64,000 nucleotides of DNA from Sva-07 sp963716235. GTDB lineage: Bacteria > Actinomycetota > Acidimicrobiia > Acidimicrobiales > Ilumatobacteraceae. The translations under genes were made by a program, and so were the position numbers. Positions 45,023-57,349 of the stretch are shown piece by piece. The notes below the pieces were generated by a model that was not told the origin of the DNA, searched no databases, and saw nothing but the letters and a program-made list of their open reading frames with translations. The stretch's first letter is position 1, and the number at the start of each line of letters is the position of its first letter. The DNA is taken from the NCBI GenBank assembly GCA_963716235.1, contig CAVQTE010000020.1, positions 496,001-560,000 on the forward strand, read 5' to 3'.

Positions 45023-47524
45023 TCAGCTCACGTTGACGAGGACGAGGACGATGGCACCGACGGCGGCGGCGCCGAAGAGCAGCGCGCCGTACTGACTGAC
45101 CTTGCCTGATTGGGTTGGTTGGAGGCCGTGACCGGTCTCCTCGGCGATCCAGCCGGCGCCATCGACAGCTCCGTCGACGAGCTTCTGGTCGATGTTGTCG
45201 TAGACCCAGACACCTGCCCGACGGGCGCCGATGCCGACGTCGTTCACGGCGGCGTCGATGACGCGCTGGTTGAACCAGTCGGTCCCCTTGGCGATCGGAT
45301 GGGCAACAGCACGGACGATGACGTTCTCATAGAGGGCGTCGAGGTAGTACTTGTTCTTCAGGAACAGGAAGCCACCGCGCATGATCTTCGAGCGCTCGGT
45401 GAGACCCACGAGGTGCTTGTTCTTACGTCCGTAGAACGCCACGTTGAAGGCAATGGCGACGGCATAGCCGGCTGCGACGACCCCGAGCGAGAGCAGGATC
45501 TTGGCGAACGTGGGCTCGGCATGGGTGACCGAGGGGAAGAAGCACGCGGTGCCCGACTCCGGGGCGTCGAAGCCGCAACCAGACTTCTTCGCTCCCTCCT
45601 CACCTTCACCTTCGCCCTCGGCGCTCGGCGCGGCGGCGGGGCGACCGTCGACGATCGTGATCGACTCGCCGGGGCCGGTCGCGATGACGTCGTCGAACGG
45701 CACGGGGGTGGAGCGCGGCTCGACGTACTTCTTGAGCACCTCGACGCCTTCACCGACACGCGAGGCCAAGGGCGTCGGGTTGATCAGACCGGCGATCACG
45801 GCGAGGAACGCGAGGATCACGATCGGGATGAGCAGGAGCGGCCCCGACTCGTGCGGGCCGTCGGACGCATGGTGATCGTCGGCATGAGGGTCGCCGTGAT
45901 GGTCGTCGCCGTGCGCGTTCGCTGCCGCGCCGAGCGAACGGGGCTCCGGCGCTCCAACAGAGATGTGCTCCATCTCGTGCTCTTCGGCGTGCTCGTCGTC
46001 GCCGTGGTGTTCGCCGGCGGCAGCGCCGCGGGGCTCGCCGAAGAACACGAGATAGGTGGCCCTGGTCATGTACATCGCCGTGAGCACGGCACCGCCGAGC
46101 GCGACCCACATCAGCACCGTGTAGCCGTTGTTGCCGACGTTGTCGATGATCTCGTCCTTCGACCAGAACCCGGCGAACGGGAAGATGCCGGTGAGGGCCA
46201 GCGTCGACACGATCCATGCCGTGAACGTGATCGGCATCTTCTTGCGCAGGCCGCCCATGTCCTTCTTCATGTCGAAGGAGTGGTGAGAGCCCGAATGGCT
46301 GACCGAGCCGGCGCAGAGGAAGAGACAACACTTGAAGAAGGCGTGGGTGAAGATGTGGAACACGGCCGGCAGCCAGGCGCCGGTACCGAGGCCGAGCATC
46401 ATGTACCCGAGCTGCGACACGGTGGAGTACGCGAGCACCTTCTTGATGTCGTCCTGCACGAACGCCAGGAGCGCGGCGATCACGATCGTGATGGCCCCGA
46501 TGATCGCGATGAACGTCAGCGAACCCTGACCGATGTCGAAGGCCTGCCAGAACACCGGGTACAGCTGGGCCACGAGGAACACGCCGGCCACGACCATGGT
46601 CGAACTGTGCAACAGCGACGACACGGGGGTGGGCCCGGCCATGGCGTCGGGAAGCCAGGTGTGCAGCGGGAACTGGCCCGACTTGCCGATGCATGCGATG
46701 AAGAGCGCGATCGCACCGGGCAGGAGGAACTGGCTGCCGGCTTCGCCCGACAGTGCCCACGCCTGGATTGCGGCGATGTCGAAACCGTTGCTGTCGAGGT
46801 TGTCGACTGCCCACGCGTTGGCGCCGAAGAAGATGATCGCTGTACCGACGAGCAGGCCGACGTCGCCGACGCGCACGGTGAAGAAGGCCTTGAGCGCGGC
46901 TCGGCTGTTGGCCTCTTCCTCCCACCAGTGGCCGATGAGCATGAACGACGTCAGGCCCATGATCTCCCAGCCGAGGATCAGCTGAACCATGTTGGGCGCC
47001 ATCAGCATGATGAGCATCCCGCCGGAGAACAACGTGATGGCCGCGAAGAAGTGGGTGTAGCGACGGTCACCGCGGACGTAGTCGAGGCTGAACACCTGCA
47101 CGAGCAGCGAGATGAAGGCAACCAGCCAGAGCAGGAGGACCGACAGGCCGCTCGCGCTCGACCCGATACCGAACTCCAGTGGTCCGTTCGACCACCACAC
47201 CCACGTGTGCACCACGGGCTCGATGAACGGTTCGGCCTCGCCCTCGGTGGCACGGGGCATCGAGCGTCCGAACGCCTGCAGCAGTCCGAGAGCTTCCTCG
47301 CCGCCCGACGCGGAGTTGGTGCGCTGCACCCACTGGATGGCTGCGCCGGTGGCGAGCACCAACGACGCGAACATCGACAGCAACCCGACCTCGGACCCCT
47401 TCATGGGAAGGTGCTTGCCGACCGCGATGATGATGGCGAACGCGACGACGGGGATGAGAGCGATCAGCCAGGCGTTCTCGAGGAACCATCCGGAACTGAG
47501 TTCGATCGCTTCCGATGCAAGCAT
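45023..47524 (-). CDS. nuoL: NADH-quinone oxidoreductase subunit L
   Basis: An 833-residue NuoL, roughly 200 residues longer than the E. coli protein. The core has GWEIMGLTSFMLIGHWWEEEANSRAALKAFFTVRVGDVGLLVG and GKSGQFPLHTWLPDAMAGPTPVSSLLHSSTMVVAGVFLVAQL, with the channel Lys/His/Glu network. The extra length comes mainly from a His/Asp/Glu-rich loop at about residues 500-560 (HHGDDEHAEEHEMEH, then HGDDHHGDPHADDHH) and a Gly/Glu-rich stretch near the C-terminal lateral helix. NuoL carries the long lateral helix and one proton channel. Confidence 0.95.
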   Translation of the reverse strand: MLASEAIELSSGWFLENAWLIALIPVVAFAIIIAVGKHLPMKGSEVGLLSMFASLVLATGAAIQWVQRTNSASGGEEALGLLQAFGRSMPRATEGEAEPFIEPVVHTWVWWSNGPLEFGIGSSASGLSVLLLWLVAFISLLVQVFSLDYVRGDRRYTHFFAAITLFSGGMLIMLMAPNMVQLILGWEIMGLTSFMLIGHWWEEEANSRAALKAFFTVRVGDVGLLVGTAIIFFGANAWAVDNLDSNGFDIAAIQAWALSGEAGSQFLLPGAIALFIACIGKSGQFPLHTWLPDAMAGPTPVSSLLHSSTMVVAGVFLVAQLYPVFWQAFDIGQGSLTFIAIIGAITIVIAALLAFVQDDIKKVLAYSTVSQLGYMMLGLGTGAWLPAVFHIFTHAFFKCCLFLCAGSVSHSGSHHSFDMKKDMGGLRKKMPITFTAWIVSTLALTGIFPFAGFWSKDEIIDNVGNNGYTVLMWVALGGAVLTAMYMTRATYLVFFGEPRGAAAGEHHGDDEHAEEHEMEHISVGAPEPRSLGAAANAHGDDHHGDPHADDHHASDGPHESGPLLLIPIVILAFLAVIAGLINPTPLASRVGEGVEVLKKYVEPRSTPVPFDDVIATGPGESITIVDGRPAAAPSAEGEGEGEEGAKKSGCGFDAPESGTACFFPSVTHAEPTFAKILLSLGVVAAGYAVAIAFNVAFYGRKNKHLVGLTERSKIMRGGFLFLKNKYYLDALYENVIVRAVAHPIAKGTDWFNQRVIDAAVNDVGIGARRAGVWVYDNIDQKLVDGAVDGAGWIAEETGHGLQPTQSGKVSQYGALLFGAAAVGAIVLVLVNVS

Positions 47525-47525
47525 C

Positions 47526-47825
47526 TCAGCCCTTCATTTCCGAGAGTTCGTCGAGGGCAATCGACTTGCGGTTGCGGTAGATCATGAGCACCATCGCCAA
47601 CCCGACGCCGACTTCGGCTGCCGCGATTGCGATCACGTAGAGGGCGAACACCTGACCGTCGACAGCTCCCGACATGAGCGCGAAGGCGACGAAGTTCAAG
47701 CTGACGGCATTGAGGATCAGCTCGATCGACATCAGCACCATGACGGCGTTGCGACGCGCAATGACGCCGTAGACGCCGATGCAGAACAGGGCCGCGCCGA
47801 GCAGCAGGAAGTTGACAGCCAACAT
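47526..47825 (-). CDS. nuoK: NADH-quinone oxidoreductase subunit K
   Basis: A 99-residue NuoK starting at the ATG at 47825. It has three membrane helices, with the conserved Glu in the second (VLMSIELILNAVSLNFVAF) and in the third (IAIAAAEVGVGLAMVLMIYRNRKS), both essential for proton pumping. It follows nuoJ by 5 nt and precedes nuoL by 1 nt. The same frame extends upstream to 48773, but that part overlaps nuoJ and is not coding. Confidence 0.96.
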   Translation of the reverse strand: MLAVNFLLLGAALFCIGVYGVIARRNAVMVLMSIELILNAVSLNFVAFALMSGAVDGQVFALYVIAIAAAEVGVGLAMVLMIYRNRKSIALDELSEMKG

Positions 47826-47830
47826 CGCGG

Positions 47831-48356
47831 TCAGTCCTTCCTGGCCAGGACGATGGCCCCGATGGCAGCCGCCAGCAGGACGAAGGAGATCGCGAGGAAC
47901 GGAAGCAGGTAGATCGACAGGAACTGGTCGCTCAAGAGCGCGGTCGGTGTGGGGCCACGGTCGGGCAGTACGTCGTCGCCGAACGCATCGACGAATCACC
48001 CAGGCGAGCAGTCCGAACAGCCCCAGCGCGATCGGGATGCCGAGTGCCCACCCCGGGTTGTTGAGGCCGGCTTCCTTGCCGATCTGAGCGCGCGTGAGCA
48101 TGATGCCGAACAGGAACAGCACCATCACGGCGCCGATGTACACGAGCACCTGCGACACGGCGACGAACTCGGCGGCGGCGAGGATGTACTGCGCGGCGAC
48201 ACCCGCGAGCACGACGACCAGCCACAGCGCAGCATGCACGACGTTCTTCGTCGTCACGACGCTCAGGGCGGCGAAGATCATCACCGCGGCGATGATGCCG
48301 AACGCCACGTTCTGGGCGACGCTCACGTTGTCAGTGGCGAGGATGAGTGCGTTCAC
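47831..48356 (-). CDS. nuoJ: NADH-quinone oxidoreductase subunit J (one frameshift near 47995)
   Basis: Two frames make a complete NuoJ of about 175 residues with five helices. The first frame, from a GTG at 48356, reads NALILATDNVSVAQNVAFGIIAAVMIFAALSVV, NVVHAALWLVVVLAGVAAQYILAAAEFVAVSQVLVYIGAVMVLFLFGIML. The second frame supplies FVDAFGDDVLPDRGPTPTALLSDQFLSIYLLPFLAISFVLLAAAIGAIVLARKD ending at 47831. One base is surplus near 47995. NuoJ is an essential membrane subunit of complex I, so a real knock-out here is unlikely. It starts 7 nt after nuoI. Confidence 0.9.
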
Positions 48357-48363
48357 TTCCCAC

Positions 48364-48855
48364 TCATTTCTTCTGGGCTCCCGCTTCGAGCGCCGGCGCC
48401 TCGGGCACGGTCTCCATCCACTCGCCGAGCTTCTCCTTGTCGTGGAGCAGGTCGGCGATCTTCGGCTCGGAGTACTCGTACTCCGGGCTCCAGAACAGGG
48501 CGTCGAACGGGCACACCTCGACACAGATGCCGCAGTACATGCACAGGGCGTAGTCGATGTCGAACCGGTCGAGGTGGTTGACCTGACGCGGCTTGCCACC
48601 GGCACGACGCGGCGGTGCGAGCTGCTTGTGTCCCTCGATGTAGATGCACCAGTCGGGGCATGAACGGGCGCAGAGCATGCACGCGGTGCAGTTGTCCTCG
48701 TGGAGGGCAATGACGCCGCGAGCGCGAATCGGCGGCGCTTCCTTCTCGTGCGGGTACTGCACGGTGTTCGCACCGTCGACGACGGTGTCCTTGAGGATCC
48801 CGAACGTGATGCCGAGACCCTTGAACAGGCCGGGGAGCTTGGGCTTGTCGGGCAT
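48364..48855 (-). CDS. nuoI: NADH-quinone oxidoreductase subunit I
   Basis: A 163-residue ferredoxin-like subunit with two complete 4Fe-4S sites, CTACMLCARSCP and CMYCGICVEVCP (clusters N6a and N6b). The N-terminus PDKPKLPGLFKGLGITFGILKDTVV contacts the membrane arm. Its start codon shares one base with the nuoH stop. It carries electrons from the peripheral arm toward NuoB. Confidence 0.97.
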   Translation of the reverse strand: MPDKPKLPGLFKGLGITFGILKDTVVDGANTVQYPHEKEAPPIRARGVIALHEDNCTACMLCARSCPDWCIYIEGHKQLAPPRRAGGKPRQVNHLDRFDIDYALCMYCGICVEVCPFDALFWSPEYEYSEPKIADLLHDKEKLGEWMETVPEAPALEAGAQKK

Positions 48856-49907
48856 CAGAACGCCACCTTCAGAATCGCAGTCACGGCCGTGTTCACCAGG
48901 GCGAGCGGGATGAGCACCTTCCAGGCGAAGGTCTGCAGTTGATCCTCACGGAAACGGGGGAAGCTGAACCGGACCCACATGATGATGAAGGTCAGGACCA
49001 ACATCTTGGTGAACATGATCAGCGGACCGGCGAGATTCATCCAGTCGGGAACCTGATCGATGTTGTCCCAACCGAACCAGTCGAACGGGATGCCCCAGCC
49101 GCCGAGGAAGAGCACCGACGCGATGAATGCGAACACACCGGCGGTTGCGAACTCGGCGATGAAGAAGATGAGGAAGCGGAAGCCCGAGTACTCGGTCATG
49201 TAGCCCGACACGAGTTCGGATTCGGCGATCGGCATGTCGAACGGAGCCTGCGTGAGTTCGGCCTGCACGGCGATCATGAAGATCAGGAACCCGACGAACT
49301 GGGTGACGATGAACGGGCTGCCGAACCAACCGATGCCGAACCAGCTCCCGGTGTTCTGGGCGACCGTGATCTCCTGCATGTTCATCGAGCCGGCCTGGAT
49401 GACCACGCCGAGCACGGCGAGCACCATCGGCAACTCGTAGGCGATGAGCTGACCGGCGGCACGAAGACCACCGAGGAGGGAGTACTTGTTGGCGCTCGCC
49501 CAGCCGGCGATGAGGATGCCGAGCACGCTCACCGAGGCCACGGCGAGGCCGAGGAAGATCCCGACGGAGAAGTTGGTGAAGTAGGCGTCGGGCCCGAACG
49601 GCACGATGACGACGAGCAGGAACGTCGACAGCAGCACGATGAGCGGGGCCATCTTGAAGATGCGATGGTCGGCGGCCTCGGGCGCGAGATCCTCCTTCTG
49701 CATCCACTTGCCGACCTCTGCAACGAGCTGCAGAGACCCGTACGGGCCCGCTTCCATGGGGCCGAGACGGCTCTGCATGAACGACATCATCTTGAACAGG
49801 AACAGATAGACGATGGTTCCGGCCGGCAGCAGGACCGCGACGAGGCCGCCGATCACGCGCAGCAGCGACTGGCCCCAGTAAGGGATCTCGACGGCGAACT
49901 GGATCAT
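48855..49907 (-). CDS. nuoH: NADH-quinone oxidoreductase subunit H
   Basis: A 350-residue membrane subunit with eight or so helices. It shows RLGPMEAGPYGSLQLVAEVGKWMQKEDLAPEAADH, AELTQAPFDMPIAESELVSGYMTEYSGFRFLIFFIAEFA (the quinone-pocket acidic loop), and IMWVRFSFPRFREDQL. NuoH forms the quinone chamber and first proton path. It overlaps the nuoD end by 4 nt. There are no nuoE, nuoF or nuoG genes between nuoD and nuoH. Confidence 0.97.
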   Translation of the reverse strand: MIQFAVEIPYWGQSLLRVIGGLVAVLLPAGTIVYLFLFKMMSFMQSRLGPMEAGPYGSLQLVAEVGKWMQKEDLAPEAADHRIFKMAPLIVLLSTFLLVVIVPFGPDAYFTNFSVGIFLGLAVASVSVLGILIAGWASANKYSLLGGLRAAGQLIAYELPMVLAVLGVVIQAGSMNMQEITVAQNTGSWFGIGWFGSPFIVTQFVGFLIFMIAVQAELTQAPFDMPIAESELVSGYMTEYSGFRFLIFFIAEFATAGVFAFIASVLFLGGWGIPFDWFGWDNIDQVPDWMNLAGPLIMFTKMLVLTFIIMWVRFSFPRFREDQLQTFAWKVLIPLALVNTAVTAILKVAF

Positions 49908-51076
49908 CTGTCGATGTCACCCAGGATGAAATAGAGGCTGGCGAGGATCGTGATGATGTCGGGCACGTACACGCCCTTGAGCGCCCACGGCACGATCGAG
50001 ATGTTGTTGAAGCTCGCCGAGCGGATCTTGACGCGGAAGGGCCCGAGATCGCCCTTGGAGACGACGTAGTAGCCCATCACGCCGAGCGGGTTCTCGGTCT
50101 CCACCCAAGCTTCCCCCTCGGGCACCTTGATGATGCGCGGCACCTTGGTCATGATCGGGCCGGCCGGGATCTGATCGAGCAACTGCTCGACGATCTTGCA
50201 CGACTCGCGGGTCTCCTGGAGGCGTACCCAGCAGCGAGCGAAGCTGTCGCCATCGGGATGGGTCCAGACCTTCCAGTCGGCCTTGTCCCACGCCATGGGG
50301 AGCTGCTGGTCGCGGCGCAGGTCGTAGTCGACACCGCTGGCGCGCAGGTTGGCGCCCGACAGGCCGTAGTCCTTGGCGACGTCGGCGGGGATGATCCCGA
50401 TACCACGCATGCGACTCTGGAAGATCTCGTTGCCGAACAGGAGGTCTTCGATGATGTCGCAGAACTCGCGCAGCTTGACCATGACCTGACGGGTCTCGTC
50501 GATCCAGCCGGCCGGCAGGTCGTCCTTGAGGCCGCCGATGCGGTCGAAGTTCGGGTGGAAGCGCCCGCCGGTGGCGCTCTCGATCAGGTTGAGAACGTAC
50601 TCGCGGTCACGAAACGCGAGGAACACCGGGGTGATGGCGCCCATCTGCACGCCGAGGTCGCCGAGGAACAACGACACGTTGGCGATGCGCGACAGCTCGA
50701 ACAGGATCGTGCGGATGACCTGCGCTCGTGGCGGCGCCTCGATCTGCATCAGCTTCTCGGCGGCGAGGATGAACGGCACCTCGTTGGCGAAGCTGCCGAG
50801 CCAATCGATGCGGTTGACGAGCGTGGTGACCTGCGGGAACGTGCGGACCTCGGTGAGCTTCTCGTAGCCGCGGTGCATGTAGCCCGCCGACGGCTCGGCC
50901 CAGACGACCTGCTCGCCGTCGAGGCGGCAGATGATGCGCAGGGTGCCGTGGGTGGCCGGGTGCTGCGGGCCGATGTTGAGGGTCATCCCCTCGGTTTCGA
51001 GTTCGACGTTGAGGCGAGCGTCGGCGGCCTGGCCGGCGATGTAGCTCAACTGCTGGCGGTCGGTCAGCACCGTCAT
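49904..51076 (-). CDS. nuoD: NADH-quinone oxidoreductase subunit D
   Basis: A 390-residue 49-kDa subunit. The ATG at 51076 overlaps the nuoC stop by 4 nt. It reads MTLNIGPQHPATHGTLRIICRLDGE, AGYMHRGYEKLTEVRTFPQ (quinone-site His and Tyr region), NEVPFILAAEKLMQIEAPPRAQVIRTILFELSRI, and ends LASLYFILGDIDR. It forms the quinone pocket with NuoB. It is also the likely substrate family of MidA/NDUFAF7 methylation. Confidence 0.97.
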   Translation of the reverse strand: MTVLTDRQQLSYIAGQAADARLNVELETEGMTLNIGPQHPATHGTLRIICRLDGEQVVWAEPSAGYMHRGYEKLTEVRTFPQVTTLVNRIDWLGSFANEVPFILAAEKLMQIEAPPRAQVIRTILFELSRIANVSLFLGDLGVQMGAITPVFLAFRDREYVLNLIESATGGRFHPNFDRIGGLKDDLPAGWIDETRQVMVKLREFCDIIEDLLFGNEIFQSRMRGIGIIPADVAKDYGLSGANLRASGVDYDLRRDQQLPMAWDKADWKVWTHPDGDSFARCWVRLQETRESCKIVEQLLDQIPAGPIMTKVPRIIKVPEGEAWVETENPLGVMGYYVVSKGDLGPFRVKIRSASFNNISIVPWALKGVYVPDIITILASLYFILGDIDR

Positions 51077-51765
51077 GACGCGTCTCCGGCGGGCTCGTCG
51101 TCCGCTTCGTCGTCGTCCTGGAGGGGCATCGGTTCGACGTCGACGATGCCGGGCCACGGCTTGATCATGCGGGCGAGGAGCGGGAAGTCCTTGCGGAGTG
51201 GGTAGCCCTCGAAGTCGGTGGGCAGGTACATGTTGCGCAGGTCGGGATGACCGTTGAAGCCGATCCCGAACATCTCGTGACATTCACGCTCGTGCCAGTT
51301 GGCGCCGGCGAAGATGGTGCTCCAGGAGTCGACGGCGAGGTGGTCCTCGGCAACGTCGGTCTTGATCGTGACGCCGACGTGGCGGTCGAGGTCGACGAGG
51401 CGGGCGAACACCTGGAATCGGGTGTCACCGCCGGTGACGCCCTGACGGATCTCGGTGTCGGGCTCGACGGGCTCGGCGGTGGGGTCGTCTTCACCCTTGC
51501 CGTACGGCGACGGCAACCAGTCGAGCCCCGAGAGGAACGAGAACCACGTGAACCCCGCAGCCTTCAAGGCCTCGGCGGTCGCACGCCACGCGTCGGTGCG
51601 CACCCGAATCCACAGGTCGTCGTTCGGCGAGATGTGCGTGTCGACGATGGCGTCGCCGATCCGGCGGCGCAGGTCGTCGATGATGCCTTCGCGGAGCCCG
51701 TCCCCCGGGAGTGCCTGTGTTTCCTGCGTCTCGGTCGTGCCACCGTCACTCAATGGGTCCACCAC
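51073..51765 (-). CDS. nuoC: NADH-quinone oxidoreductase subunit C
   Basis: A 230-residue subunit of the 30-kDa family. The core reads TRFQVFARLVDLDRHVGVTIKT, DSWSTIFAGANWHERECHEMFGIGFNGHPDLRNMYLPTDFEGYPLRKDFPL, which is diagnostic. The acidic C-terminus ends QDDDEADDEPAGDAS. I start it at a GTG at 51765, inside the nuoB 3' end (20-nt overlap); the next in-frame GTG at 51762 is equally possible. The frame upstream of this overlaps nuoB and is not family-like. Confidence 0.93.
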   Translation of the reverse strand: MVDPLSDGGTTETQETQALPGDGLREGIIDDLRRRIGDAIVDTHISPNDDLWIRVRTDAWRATAEALKAAGFTWFSFLSGLDWLPSPYGKGEDDPTAEPVEPDTEIRQGVTGGDTRFQVFARLVDLDRHVGVTIKTDVAEDHLAVDSWSTIFAGANWHERECHEMFGIGFNGHPDLRNMYLPTDFEGYPLRKDFPLLARMIKPWPGIVDVEPMPLQDDDEADDEPAGDAS

Positions 51766-52360
51766 CCACGACGATCGGTTCGCGCTCGGGTTCGGCCTCG
51801 ACGGTCTCCGTGGCAGCAGGGGCAGCCTTGGCGACCCGCTCGCGCTCACGGGTGCTCTGCAACGACGTGAACCCGTCGTCGCCGCGCCACTTGGCGGCCA
51901 TGTCTTCGTTCTTGATCCGCTGCTGGAGCAGCACGACGCCTTCGAGCAGCGCCTCGGGCCGGGGCGGGCAACCGGGGATGTACACGTCGATCGGGATGAT
52001 CTGGTCGACGCCCTTGGTGACCGAGTAGCTGTCCCAGTACGGGCCACCACAGTTCGCGCACGATCCCATCGAGATGGCGTACTTCGGCTCGGGCATCTGC
52101 TCCCAGAGGCGACGAATCGCAGGTGCCATCTTGTCGGTGACGGTGCCAGAGATGCACACGAAGTCGGCCTGGCGCGGGCTGGCGGGCAGTGGGATGACGC
52201 CGAGGCGCATCACGTCGTAGCGGGGGGAACCGAAGGCCGCACCCATCTCGATGGCACAGCAGGCAAGACCCCACTGGTACACCCACAGTGAATACGAGCG
52301 GCTCAAGTTGAACAGCTTCGTGAGCGAGGCCGGCATGCGGCCCTTCTCGACTAGACCCAT
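51746..52360 (-). CDS. nuoB: NADH-quinone oxidoreductase subunit B
   Basis: A 204-residue PSST-type subunit. It carries the four ligands of cluster N2: the tandem CC in GLACCAIEMG, the Cys in GSCANCGGPYW and the Cys in YIPGCPPRPEALLEG. The start at 52360 overlaps the nuoA end by 10 nt. The C-terminal extension (QSTRERERVAKAAPAATETVEAEPE) is acidic and probably disordered. Electrons pass from N2 to quinone. Confidence 0.97.
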   Translation of the reverse strand: MGLVEKGRMPASLTKLFNLSRSYSLWVYQWGLACCAIEMGAAFGSPRYDVMRLGVIPLPASPRQADFVCISGTVTDKMAPAIRRLWEQMPEPKYAISMGSCANCGGPYWDSYSVTKGVDQIIPIDVYIPGCPPRPEALLEGVVLLQQRIKNEDMAAKWRGDDGFTSLQSTRERERVAKAAPAATETVEAEPEREPIVVGGGPIE

Positions 52361-52716
52361 CGGAGCAGTCCTCGCTTCCAGGCGTACACCAGGCCGTCGA
52401 GCAACAGCACGATGAAGACGAGCATGACGACCAGACCGAAGGTGCCGTACCGCTCGACGTTGGCAGCCCACGGGAACAGGAACACGGCCTCCACGTCGAA
52501 GATCACGAACAACAGAGCGAAGACGTAGTACCGGATCTGGCTCTGCGACCAGCCGATGCCCACGGGGTCGACACCCGACTCGTAGGCAACGCCCTTGTCG
52601 TAGTTGGGCTTGGACGGGCGCACGAGCGCCGCGAGCCCGAGCAGCAGGCCACCGATCGCCAGCGCGGCAATGCCGAACCAGACGACGGTCAAGTAATCGC
52701 GGAGGAACACCGACAT
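52351..52716 (-). CDS. nuoA: NADH-quinone oxidoreductase subunit A
   Basis: A 121-residue subunit with three helices. It has the conserved KGVAYESGVDPVGIGWSQSQIRYYVFALLFVIFDVEAVFLFPWA loop and helix (including the acidic residues lining the E-channel) and ends YAWKRGLLRWV. It is the first gene of the nuo operon. A GC-rich hairpin and the likely promoter lie in 52717-52792, between it and the aquaporin gene. Confidence 0.97.
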   Translation of the reverse strand: MSVFLRDYLTVVWFGIAALAIGGLLLGLAALVRPSKPNYDKGVAYESGVDPVGIGWSQSQIRYYVFALLFVIFDVEAVFLFPWAANVERYGTFGLVVMLVFIVLLLDGLVYAWKRGLLRWV

Positions 52717-52735
52717 CGGACCGAGAAGTTATCAG

Positions 52736-52772
52736 GGGCCGGGAAATCCCACCCAAATGTGGTCCCGGACCC
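52736..52772. terminator. Hairpin between aquaporin and nuoA genes
   Basis: GGGCCGGGA (52736-52744) pairs with TCCCGGACCC (52763-52772), with one bulged A. It lies just past the aquaporin stop on the same strand and ahead of nuoA. It may end the aquaporin transcript or form part of the nuo leader. Confidence 0.5.
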
Positions 52773-52792
52773 GACGTTGCTTCAACGAATGA

Positions 52793-53530
52793 TCAGAGCG
52801 CCTCGCCCGGCACGTCGTCGGGCTCACCGAGCACCATCCACAAGCCGCCCGCCACGACGGCGCCGATGGCCGGGAAGACGATGAACGCCCAGACCTGACC
52901 GAGGGCCCAATCGCCTTGGAACACTGCGGTCGCCAGGGAACGCGCCGGGTTGACGGAGGTGTTCGACACCGGGATCGAGATCAAGTGGACCAGCGCCAGG
53001 CCGAGTCCTGCGGCGATCGGTCCGAAGCCCGTCGGCACACCCTTGATGCTGGTGGTCCCGAGCACGATCAGCACGAAGATCGCCGTGACGACGATTTCGA
53101 TGATCGCAACCGACAGCAGGTCGAATCCGCCCGGCGAGTGCGTGCCGTAACCGTTCGAAGCGAAACCGGCATCCTGAGCGGCCGACAGGTAGCCCTCGGT
53201 TCCACTCAGGATGAGCGCCAGGATGCCCGCGCCGATGATGCCGCCGATGAACTGCGCCACGAAGTAGGGCACCGACTTGGCGGGCTCGAGCTTCTTCGCG
53301 ATCACCATGCCGATCGTGACGGCCGGATTGACGTGGCATCCGGAGATGCGGCCGATCAGGTACGCCATGCACAGCAAACTGAACCCGAACGCGAGTGACA
53401 CGCCCAGCGCACCGACGTTCAAGCCCTCGTTGAAGGCACCGGTGGCGAAGATCGCCGTGCCCGGACCTCCGATGACCAGGACGGCCGTACCGAACGCCTC
53501 GGCGATCGGGATTCGGATGTTGTCGTTCAT
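52793..53530 (-). CDS. Aquaporin, MIP family (AqpZ-like)
   Basis: A 245-residue aquaporin with six membrane helices and both NPA boxes: ISGCHVNPAVTIG and NTSVNPARSLATAVF. The selectivity-filter context (Cys-His before the first NPA, Thr-Ser before the second) is of the orthodox water-channel type. The ATG at 53530 begins NDNIRIPIAEAFGTAVLV; the longer frame upstream lacks membrane character and is not used. It is a monocistronic gene by appearance, 76 nt upstream of nuoA. Confidence 0.95.
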   Translation of the reverse strand: MNDNIRIPIAEAFGTAVLVIGGPGTAIFATGAFNEGLNVGALGVSLAFGFSLLCMAYLIGRISGCHVNPAVTIGMVIAKKLEPAKSVPYFVAQFIGGIIGAGILALILSGTEGYLSAAQDAGFASNGYGTHSPGGFDLLSVAIIEIVVTAIFVLIVLGTTSIKGVPTGFGPIAAGLGLALVHLISIPVSNTSVNPARSLATAVFQGDWALGQVWAFIVFPAIGAVVAGGLWMVLGEPDDVPGEAL

Positions 53531-53632
53531 GAATTCGTCCCTTCTTCGATGCGTCCGATGGATTTCCCCGCGCGAGACCCTAGATCGGCGGAGTCCGCGC
53601 ACCAAGGATCTCGCAGCCTGCGGGGCTGGGAC

Positions 53633-57331
<3,699 letters not shown>

Positions 57332-57349
57332 GTCAGGTGACTTCCTTCG

